The notes under the pieces: generated by a model
Databases searched by the model: none
Told to the model about the DNA's origin: nothing
The model's input: only the letters and a program-made list of their open reading frames with translations
Part shown: one piece after another, positions 58,137 to 64,000 of the stretch
Layout of the letters: every line of letters begins with the position of its first letter
How positions within the stretch are numbered: the first letter of the stretch is position 1
Position numbers and translations under genes: made by a program
Assembly: GCF_035956715.1 (NCBI RefSeq)
Contig: NZ_CP108381.1
Coordinates: 682,001-746,000 of the forward strand
DNA from: Nocardia sp. NBC_01329
GTDB lineage: Bacteria > Actinomycetota > Actinomycetes > Mycobacteriales > Mycobacteriaceae
Length of the DNA stretch: 64,000 bases
Direction of reading: 5' to 3'

Positions 58137-58955
58137 TCACCGTCGCGGCAGCGCGCCGTACTGCCGCAGGACCACCGGGACCGTCACCACCAGGATCACG
58201 GCGATCCACAGCAGCGAGGCGGCGACCGGCTCGCGCAACGGCCAGGCCGCGTCCTCGGGGACGGTGCCCGGCGCGCCGAACAGGTCGCGTACCGCGGCTA
58301 CGATCGCGCTCACCGGATTCCATTCCGCGACCGCGCGCACGCCACCGGGCATCGATTCGGTGGGCACGAACACATTCGAGAACATGATGGTGCCGAAGAC
58401 GAGTGGCGCCACCTGCTGGAGCATCTGCTCGTCCCGGACGAGCGCGCCCAGGCAGATTCCGACCCAGCCGATCGCGAACCGGAACAGCAGCAGCACCGCG
58501 AACGCGGCGGTCGCCGACCCGATCCCGGTATCGATTCGCCAGCCGGCCGCCAGGCCGATACCCGACATCAGCAGCAGAGCGAGACCGCCGGTCAGGGTTT
58601 CCGCCAGTGCCAGACCCGCCGGTATCGAGAAGGTGGGCAGTGGCAGGGCGCGGAAGCGGTCGGTGAGCCCGCTGTTCAGGTCCGCGTTCGCGGTCGACGC
58701 GGTGGCTGCCAGGCCCATCGCCGACACCAGAACCAGCACGCCGGGCGTGAGGTAGGACCGGTAGGCACCGGTATCCCCGTCGCCGGACAGTGCGCCGCCG
58801 AAGACGAAACCGAACAGCAGCATCATTCCCGCGGGCGCGGCGAGAGTCACCGCGAGCAGTGCGGGTGAGTGGCGGTAGGCCGACAGGATCCGGCCGAAGG
58901 TCATCGCGGTGGCGGAAAGAGTGGAGGGCACGCGGGCGGGGAGTGTCGCGGTCAC
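58137..58955 (-). CDS. ABC-2 type permease (DrrB-like)
   Basis: 272-residue membrane subunit with six predicted helices: 'PALLAVTLAAPAGMMLLFGF', 'YRSYLTPGVLVLVSAMGLAA', 'LALAETLTGGLALLLMSGIG', 'ATAAFAVLLLFRFAIGWVGI', 'VAPLVFGTIMFSNVFVPTES', 'VAASLLWIAVILVVTVPVVL'. The loop 'TASTANADLNSGLTDRFRAL' with 'PLPTFSIPAGLALAE' is the coupling-helix region of DrrB proteins. Its GTG overlaps the ATPase stop (GTGA). Together they export drugs or lipids. Confidence 0.9.
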   Translation of the reverse strand: MTATLPARVPSTLSATAMTFGRILSAYRHSPALLAVTLAAPAGMMLLFGFVFGGALSGDGDTGAYRSYLTPGVLVLVSAMGLAATASTANADLNSGLTDRFRALPLPTFSIPAGLALAETLTGGLALLLMSGIGLAAGWRIDTGIGSATAAFAVLLLFRFAIGWVGICLGALVRDEQMLQQVAPLVFGTIMFSNVFVPTESMPGGVRAVAEWNPVSAIVAAVRDLFGAPGTVPEDAAWPLREPVAASLLWIAVILVVTVPVVLRQYGALPRR

Positions 58956-59908
58956 GGGGTCGTCGTCCTCGGTTCGGGGCCGGTGAGGGCCAGGAAGGCA
59001 TCGTCGAGTGTGGCGCGGCGACGGCCGATGTCGTGGACATCGATACCGATCTCGTCGAGCGCCCGCAGGATCGGTAGCAGGGGGATATCGGCGGAGCGGA
59101 AGGCGTAGGAGAGTGCCACTTCCGGATCTCCGGGCGCGGGTGCCTCACCCACCGGCCTGCCCCCGAAATCCGCGATGACGCCGGTTATCTCGGTGTACTT
59201 CCGCGGGTCGGCGACCAGATCCAATCCGCCACCGATCTCCGCGGTGAGGGCTCGCGGGGTGCCGGTGGCGACGACCCGGCCCGCGTCCAGGATGGTGACG
59301 GTATCGGCCAGCCGGTCGGCCTCGTCCAGATACTGCGTGGTGAGCAGTACGGTGGTGCCCTCGGCGACGAAATCCGTCACATAGCTGTAGATCTGGTTGC
59401 GACTTCGCGGGTCGAGTGCGGTGGTGGGCTCGTCCAGGAACAGTACGGCGGGACGCACCACCATGGCGGCGACGATATCGAGACGGCGGCGCATCCCGCC
59501 CGAATAGTCGCGGGTGAGCCGGTCGGCGGCGTGGACCAGATCGAACCGGTCCAGGAGTTCTCCGGCGTGAATCCGTGCCTGCCGACCGGACAATCCGTTC
59601 ATCCGGCCGAACAGTGTGAGGTTCTCGAGCCCGGTGAGCCGTGGATCGACCGCGTGGAACTGCCCGACCAGCCCGATCCGCCGCTTGACCTCGCCGGTAT
59701 CGCGGACCGTGTCGTAGCCGGCGATCCGGGCCCGGCCGCTGTCGGGCCGGAGCAGGGTGGCGAGCATCCGCACGATCGTGGTCTTGCCCGAACCGTTCGG
59801 CCCGAGCAGGGCGTGTACCCGGCCGGGGTCCACGTGCAGGTCGACGGTATCGGCGACGGGGCGTTCGCCGTACCTCTTGGTCAGCCCGGCGACCTCGATC
59901 GCGGTCAT
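58952..59908 (-). CDS. ABC transporter ATP-binding protein (DrrA-like)
   Basis: 318-residue ATPase. Walker A 'HALLGPNGSGKTTIVRMLAT', Q-loop 'RIGLVGQFHAVDPRLTGLEN', signature 'LTRDYSGGMRRRLDIVAAMV', Walker B 'VLFLDEPTTALDPRSRNQIY', H-loop 'VLLTTQYLDEADRLADTVTI' (Gln instead of His, usual for DrrA), and a DrrA-type C-terminal domain ending in 'IGRRRATLDDAFLALTG'. First gene of a two-gene operon with the permease, divergent from a TetR gene. Confidence 0.93.
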   Translation of the reverse strand: MTAIEVAGLTKRYGERPVADTVDLHVDPGRVHALLGPNGSGKTTIVRMLATLLRPDSGRARIAGYDTVRDTGEVKRRIGLVGQFHAVDPRLTGLENLTLFGRMNGLSGRQARIHAGELLDRFDLVHAADRLTRDYSGGMRRRLDIVAAMVVRPAVLFLDEPTTALDPRSRNQIYSYVTDFVAEGTTVLLTTQYLDEADRLADTVTILDAGRVVATGTPRALTAEIGGGLDLVADPRKYTEITGVIADFGGRPVGEAPAPGDPEVALSYAFRSADIPLLPILRALDEIGIDVHDIGRRRATLDDAFLALTGPEPRTTTP

Positions 59909-59925
59909 GACGACTCCTTCATTGG

Positions 59926-59972
59926 GAACAATGTTCGCAGTTAAAGCTAGCCGAATGCGAACGGCGTTCGCA
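59926..59972. promoter_or_regulatory. two palindromic operators between DrrA and TetR
   Basis: GAAC-AAT-GTTC (59926-59936) and the perfect 17-mer TGCGAACGGCGTTCGCA (59956-59972) share GAAC/GTTC half-sites. They lie between the divergent exporter operon and the TetR start at 59997, consistent with repression of both. Confidence 0.75.
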
Positions 59973-59996
59973 ACTGGCTCGAGGCATGCTTACCGG

Positions 59997-60692
59997 GTGC
60001 CATCCGCTGATCCGACGAACACGCTGTGGTTGCGGGCCGGTGATCCCAGACCCGGTCCGCGGCCCGGACTGAACCTCGACGACATCGCCGCGGTATGCGT
60101 TCGGCTCGCCGACGGTGAGGGTCTTCCGGCGCTATCGATGCGCCGGGTGGCCGAGGAACTCGGGACCGGAGCGGCGTCCCTCTACCGCTACGTCTCGGGT
60201 AAGGACGATCTGGTGTCGCTGATGTACGACCGGGTAGCCGGTGAGTACGAATTCGATTCGGCCACCGGAGATCTGCGGGCAGATGTCCTCTCGGTCGCCG
60301 ACCAGGCGCGCGCCATGTACCGCCGCCACCCGTGGATGGTCCGGGCGAACCCCGGCGAGCTGGGCCCCAACGGGCTGCGCTATCTCGACCATATGGTGGG
60401 GGTACTGGCCCCGGCGCGACTGGAACCGGCCGCCACCATGACCGGTATCGCGATGTTGTCGGGCTGGGTGACGGTTTTCTCCGCACAGGAGGCCGCGGGA
60501 CAGGTGGCCCCGGCTGCGGCCGGGGCCGACCATATCGCGGCGATGCTGCGACACGGTGACTATCCCCATCTGTCCGAACTCTTCGCCCGCAGCGAGGCCG
60601 CCGGTGGGGCCGCGGTGGATGCCGACGCGGTGTTCCGGGCGGGTATCGAGGCCCTTCTCTTCGGTATCGCCGGGGGAGGCGACGTCGAGTAG
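59997..60692 (+). CDS. TetR-family regulator of the DrrAB-type exporter
   Basis: 231 residues. HTH 'LNLDDIAAVCVRLADGEGLP', 'ALSMRRVAEELGTGAASLYR', 'YVSGKDDLVSLMYDRV'. The C-terminal domain is of the TetR_C_1 (TetR/ActII-like) type ('ARAMYRRHPWMVRANPGELG', 'PNGLRYLDHMVGVLAPARLE', 'PHLSELFARSEAAGG'). GTG 59997 places the HTH normally; the open frame upstream overlaps the exporter. Two palindromes precede it. Confidence 0.9.
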   Translation: MPSADPTNTLWLRAGDPRPGPRPGLNLDDIAAVCVRLADGEGLPALSMRRVAEELGTGAASLYRYVSGKDDLVSLMYDRVAGEYEFDSATGDLRADVLSVADQARAMYRRHPWMVRANPGELGPNGLRYLDHMVGVLAPARLEPAATMTGIAMLSGWVTVFSAQEAAGQVAPAAAGADHIAAMLRHGDYPHLSELFARSEAAGGAAVDADAVFRAGIEALLFGIAGGGDVE

Positions 60693-60749
60693 CGCCGTAC
60701 CTACATCGACGGCGGCAACCGGTGGCCTCGCTGCGGGCGAAGAGTTCGG
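60574..60749. repeat. 32-bp inverted repeat at the 3' end of the TetR gene
   Basis: 60574-60605 (coding for 'ELFARSEAAG') and 60718-60749 are inverse complements with one mismatch, 112 bases apart. The transcript could fold into a long stem around the TetR stop, or the second arm is a scrap of a paralogous gene on the opposite strand ('ELFARSEATG'). The remaining 60750-61054 shows no gene. Confidence 0.8.
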
Positions 60750-61054
60750 CGGTCGCGGCCGCCACGGCACGTCAGATCGTGACGCCAACTCAACGGGCAG
60801 GCGGGCAAGCGCAATTCATCGAGCGGCCGACGCCCGCCGCGCATTCCGGCGACCTCGGACCGGTATGCAGTGGATGCAGGACAACCTCGCCACACCGATA
60901 TCCCTGGCGATATCGCCGCCGAGGCCTCGATGAGCATCCGCGGCCTACCGGCCGACATTCCGAACGAATCCGCCTTCATAACCGCTCTTCCGCTCGGCGC
61001 CGGGGCGCGGTCGGGGTTCCACCGGGCGGGCCTCGATGGTGGCAGACTGCGGGG

Positions 61055-61717
61055 ATGAGCACACCGGATTGGGCTGATGTGGACCGGTACGTGGTGGACC
61101 GGCTGGCCCGCGACGGCGAGACGACCGCGACCCTGCGGGCCAACGCGGACGCGGGTCTGCCCGCCATCGATGTGTCCGAGGCGCAGGGCAAGTTCCTCTC
61201 GCTGCTCGCCAGATCCACCCGGGCGAAACGCGTTCTGGAGATCGGCACACTGGGCGGATTCAGCACGCTGTGGCTGGCGCGCGGAGTCGGTGAGCAGGGC
61301 CACGTGACCACCCTGGAATTCGAACCGCGGCATGCCGCGGTCGCCCGTGCGAATCTGGATCGTGCCGGTGTCGGCGACCGGGTCGATATCCGGGTCGGCG
61401 CGGCCCTGGACAATCTGCCGGTGCTGGCGGAGGAACAGCCGGAACCCTACGATCTGGTCTTCATCGACGCGGACAAGGTGAACAACTCCAACTATGTGCA
61501 GTGGGCCCTGCGGTTGACCGGGCCCGGTGCCGTGGTCGTCGTCGACAATGTGGTGCGCGGCGGCCGGCTGGCGGACGCGGACAACGACGACCCCGCGGTG
61601 CGGGCGAGCCGGGACCTCGTCCAGCTGCTGGCCGACGAACCTCGTGTGGACGCCACCGTGATCCAGACGGTGGGTGCGAAGGGCTGGGACGGTTTCGCCT
61701 TCGCCGTCGTGAACTGA
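61055..61717 (+). CDS. class I O-methyltransferase (COMT-like)
   Basis: 220-residue SAM-dependent methyltransferase of the caffeoyl-CoA/catechol O-methyltransferase (Methyltransf_3) family. 'GLPAIDVSEAQGKFLSLLAR' N-terminal helix; motif I 'KRVLEIGTLGGFSTLWLARG'; 'VTTLEFEPRHAAVARANLDR' acidic loop; 'YDLVFIDADKVNNSNYVQWA' with metal-binding Asp; 'AVVVVDNVVRGGRLADADND' second metal site; 'FAFAVVN' C-terminal strand. ATG 61055 follows GGGG weakly. It acts on an ortho-diol substrate not identifiable here. Confidence 0.92.
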   Translation: MSTPDWADVDRYVVDRLARDGETTATLRANADAGLPAIDVSEAQGKFLSLLARSTRAKRVLEIGTLGGFSTLWLARGVGEQGHVTTLEFEPRHAAVARANLDRAGVGDRVDIRVGAALDNLPVLAEEQPEPYDLVFIDADKVNNSNYVQWALRLTGPGAVVVVDNVVRGGRLADADNDDPAVRASRDLVQLLADEPRVDATVIQTVGAKGWDGFAFAVVN

Positions 61718-61743
61718 GCCCGGGCCGATTCGGCGGATGGCTG

Positions 61744-63171
61744 TTACGAATCCGTGCCCAGTGTCGCGGTGATCTTCCCGTCGGCGATCGCGCGGAGCAG
61801 GGCCGCGTGGTCGAGGGCGTTCTGATCGGCGTAGTCCTCGGCGAATTCCGCTATCGTCTCGTCGAATTCGTCGTCGGAACCGAGGTACCCGGCAATGGCG
61901 AAACGGTCACCGCCGCGGGCGTGGGCCTGGGCGAGCACCCGCGCGCACAGCCGGCCGTAGAGGGCCATCAGGTCCGGCGACATGGTCTCGATCACCGCCG
62001 AACCTTTGCCGTCGCGGAGCTGACGGATATAGAAATCGCGGATCACGCCGTCGGGGTCGGGGTCGGGGTGCTGCTGGAAACCCAGGAAGATATCGCTGGC
62101 CGCCTGCATGAGCCGCTGCCCGCTCACCACTCGTTCCGCCTGGTTGGTGTACTCGGGCCCGGCGGTATATCCCGCGAGTACCGACGGCTGTGCTTCCTTG
62201 GCCTGTAGAAACAGCGGTTCGTCGCCGGGCCCGCGCAGCAGGATGATCCAGGTGCGGGTGCCCACACTGCCCACACCGACGACCTTGCGCGCGGCATGCA
62301 CATAGTCGAATCGGTCGAGCAGGAACCGGCGATCGGGTTGCAGGGTGCCGCGATAGTCGGTCAGGCGCCGCATCAGCGCCTGGTGCACGAATTCGGCGTC
62401 GGCGCCGGCGAAGAGCTCCTCGACCGGGACGATCAGCGGCGGCATACTGACGATGCGCGGCTGCCCGTCGCACGGGGTGGTCAGTTTGGACAGGGCCTGG
62501 AAACTGTCGCGCCCCCACGCCTTGTCGATCGTCTTCTGGACCCGTTTACGCATCGACGAATCGAGGACATCGCGTAGTTCCGCCATATCTCTCCCGGCGT
62601 CGATATGGGAGTACCAGACATCCAGCTCACCGCGCCCGGCCTGATAGCTCATCGTCTCGCGGTACTCGGCCACACAGGCGCGGGTGATACGCCGGCGCTG
62701 CTTCTTCTTGAACTCGTTGTCGCGCCCGGCCACCGCGAGGCTGGCCACGAGTCGTTTCACATCCCATTCGAAGGGGCCGGGATAGGTTTCGTCGAAATCG
62801 TTGACGTCGAACGCGAGCTGACGTTCCGGGGTCGCGTACAGCCCGAAATTGCTCAGATGGGCATCCCCGCACAGCTGGGTGTGCAGACCGGTGTTCGGCG
62901 AACCGGCCAGATCATCGGCCATCACCAGTGCCGCCCCCCGGAAGAAGGAGAACTGCGAGACCGCCATCCGGCCGTAGCGGACCGGGACCAGTTCGGGCAC
63001 CCGCGCCGGCGCCTGCGACTCGAGGAGAGCCAGCGGGTCCCGGCCCGGTGCCGGTTCGAAGGCGGCGACCACAGCGAACGGGGTCCGTTCCCGCTGCCGC
63101 GCGCCGTGTTCGCAGCGCTGCGCGCGGGACGCGGCGGCCGGTCGGGGCCGATCAGCGTTGGGTCTGCCCAT
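61744..63171 (-). CDS. DUF2252-domain protein (kinase-fold-like)
   Basis: 475 residues, DUF2252 family, with a protein-kinase-like/phosphotransferase appearance. Marks: 'RYGRMAVSQFSFFRGAALVM', 'LCGDAHLSNFGLYATPERQL', 'AFDVNDFDETYPGPFEWDVK', 'RLVASLAVAGRDNEFKKKQR', and 'YVHAARKVVGVGSVGTRTWI', 'PLFLQAKEAQPSVLAGY', 'AQAHARGGDRFAIAGYLG'. The GDAHLxNFG and DxNDFDE blocks match a catalytic loop and metal-binding acid arrangement. Function unknown, common in actinobacteria. ATG 63171 is taken; GTG 63210 is in frame. Confidence 0.88.
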   Translation of the reverse strand: MGRPNADRPRPAAASRAQRCEHGARQRERTPFAVVAAFEPAPGRDPLALLESQAPARVPELVPVRYGRMAVSQFSFFRGAALVMADDLAGSPNTGLHTQLCGDAHLSNFGLYATPERQLAFDVNDFDETYPGPFEWDVKRLVASLAVAGRDNEFKKKQRRRITRACVAEYRETMSYQAGRGELDVWYSHIDAGRDMAELRDVLDSSMRKRVQKTIDKAWGRDSFQALSKLTTPCDGQPRIVSMPPLIVPVEELFAGADAEFVHQALMRRLTDYRGTLQPDRRFLLDRFDYVHAARKVVGVGSVGTRTWIILLRGPGDEPLFLQAKEAQPSVLAGYTAGPEYTNQAERVVSGQRLMQAASDIFLGFQQHPDPDPDGVIRDFYIRQLRDGKGSAVIETMSPDLMALYGRLCARVLAQAHARGGDRFAIAGYLGSDDEFDETIAEFAEDYADQNALDHAALLRAIADGKITATLGTDS

Positions 63172-63321
63172 GGGCGGACTGTAGGGCGGGCGGCCGCGCT
63201 CCGTCGTCACCCGCTGCGGGTGAAGGCTCCGGCGGCCGGGGTTTCGGTGACGATGGTGCCAGGGAACGGGCCGGGCCGACGGGAGCCGTCCTCCGGCCGA
63301 GGGCAGCTGATCCGTACCGGG

Positions 63322-63705
63322 TCAGCCGGAACTGCGCAGTGGGGGATCCGCGCCTTCGGGTACAGGGAGTTCGTCACCGTGCTCGCGCACCCACGCGGCC
63401 AATGCGCGCAGCGGGCCCTCCACCAGGCTCGTGCCGAGTTCGGTCAAGCGGTACTCCACCCCGGGCGGCACGTCCGGGTCCGGACGCCGGAACACCAGGC
63501 CACGGCCGAGGAGCCGCCGCAGTGCTTCGGTGAGCGTCTTGTCGCGGATCCCACCGATCTCGGTGCGTAGGTCGACGCGCCGCCTGGGACCGTCGGCCAG
63601 CGCGGCGAGAACGACCGGGTCCCAGGTGTGGGCGAACAGGTCGAGGGCCCCGCGCAGCCGGCAGTCGGCGATCGGTTCGGCACTGCGGTAGTCGTCTCCG
63701 GTCAT
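63322..63705 (-). CDS. HxlR-family winged-helix regulator
   Basis: 127 residues. The HxlR order is clear: 'DCRLRGALDLFAHTWDPVVL' (Cys near residue 15 followed by the helix before 'KWxxxIL'), 'VDLRTEIGGIRDKTLTEALR', 'RLLGRGLVFRRPDPDVPPGV', 'EYRLTELGTSLVEGPLRALA', 'AWVREHGDELP'. ATG 63705 is chosen; an upstream in-frame ATG at 63756 adds Arg-rich residues. It is divergent from the F420-type oxidoreductase gene with 100 bases between, the usual regulator-target pair in actinobacteria. Confidence 0.9.
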   Translation of the reverse strand: MTGDDYRSAEPIADCRLRGALDLFAHTWDPVVLAALADGPRRRVDLRTEIGGIRDKTLTEALRRLLGRGLVFRRPDPDVPPGVEYRLTELGTSLVEGPLRALAAWVREHGDELPVPEGADPPLRSSG

Positions 63706-63805
63706 CGTCCACCAGCGTCGTCGGACGGGTACGCACCGATCGGTGCGCATCTCCATTTCTACGGTAGCCCTCGTAAAGGACAGCGCGGATTCGAAGGAGC
63801 CGGCA

Positions 63806-64000
63806 GTGCGGATCGCAATTCTGGGAACGGGCCATCTGGCCGAAGCGCTCGGCGGGTGCTGGGCGCGGGCCGGACATCAGGTCATCGTGGCGGGCCGGAC
63901 GCCGGAGAAGGCGGCGGCACTGGCGAGGCGACTCGGCCCGGCAGCGCGCTCGGCCGATAGCCGGGAAGCGGTTCGCGACGCGGACGCGGTTCTGCTCGCG
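63806..64000 (+). CDS. NAD(P)-binding F420-dependent-type oxidoreductase, 3' end outside window
   Basis: GTG 63806 follows AAGGAG and opens a frame to the window edge (65 codons). The N-terminus 'VRIAILGTGHLAEALGGCWA' is a GxGxxG-type Rossmann motif, continuing 'RAGHQVIVAGRTPEKAAALA' where the Arg after the second strand favours NADP(H). This is the N-domain of NADP oxidoreductase/F420-NADP reductase-like proteins. The catalytic part is not visible. Confidence 0.8.
   Translation, partial: MRIAILGTGHLAEALGGCWARAGHQVIVAGRTPEKAAALARRLGPAARSADSREAVRDADAVLLA

Overview
The window looks like chromosomal DNA of a high-GC mycolic-acid actinomycete, most probably Nocardia or a close relative. The main evidence is an MspA-type porin, a CYP125-like steroid monooxygenase, LIP-family secreted lipases, DrrAB-type exporters, many TetR/WYL/HxlR/IclR regulators, frequent GTG starts and strong GC bias at third codon positions. 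No tRNA, rRNA, riboswitch or CRISPR array was recognised. All names rest on motif recognition by eye, since no search could be run.

Layout. 0-11.5 kb: mostly chromosomal genes (secreted lipase, RibD-C reductase, ArfB peptidyl-tRNA hydrolase, DUF2268 protease, a secreted trio that includes a lipase-like protein lacking its catalytic Ser and His, an Ntn hydrolase, and a VOC/WYL divergent pair) with scattered remnants of an IS, an ABC permease and a small mobile gene family. 11.6-15.6 kb: an accessory patch bracketed by two diverged ~108-bp direct repeats and two related hairpins. It holds a broken Fic protein, a DUF4240 protein, small secreted proteins, and a secreted protein with a candidate RNase-toxin domain followed by a candidate immunity gene. 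15.8-19.3 kb: a conflict module (DUF4041/GIY-YIG protein, EACC1, caspase with Sel1 repeats, small XRE regulator). 19.4-24.4 kb: a tightly overlapping minus-strand operon (85-aa protein, 100-aa protein, 27-aa membrane microprotein, methyltransferase-like protein, CYTH protein) divergent from an XRE/TPR regulator and followed by a HAD phosphatase. Fragments of the same gene family occur at three other places, and this operon is the best candidate for an undescribed system. 24.5-31.2 kb: decayed genes (argS fragment, frameshifted lipoprotein, XRE/TPR tail) and a nested insertion island (IS982, IS30 inside IS3, a barstar gene) with 19-bp terminal inverted repeats and a CTAG target duplication, then an AT-richer nuclease-like gene.

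31.3-38.0 kb: a five-gene translationally coupled catabolic operon (isocitrate-lyase/PEP-mutase family lyase, LeuC-like and LeuD-like dehydratase subunits, MHS-type symporter, acyl-CoA synthetase) divergent from an IclR regulator. It probably takes up and splits a branched hydroxy-dicarboxylic acid and activates a product with CoA. 38.5-42.8 kb: two surface or secretion-type low-complexity proteins, the second carrying 14 tandem 39-bp repeats. 43-64 kb: regulator/effector pairs: TetR-DHA2 exporter, DEAD-box helicase, MspA porin, CYP125-like P450 overlapping a TetR gene, secreted hydrolase, GntR-FAD oxidoreductase, second P450 with AraC, DrrAB-type exporter with TetR, O-methyltransferase, DUF2252 protein, and HxlR with a divergent F420-type NADP oxidoreductase cut by the window end.
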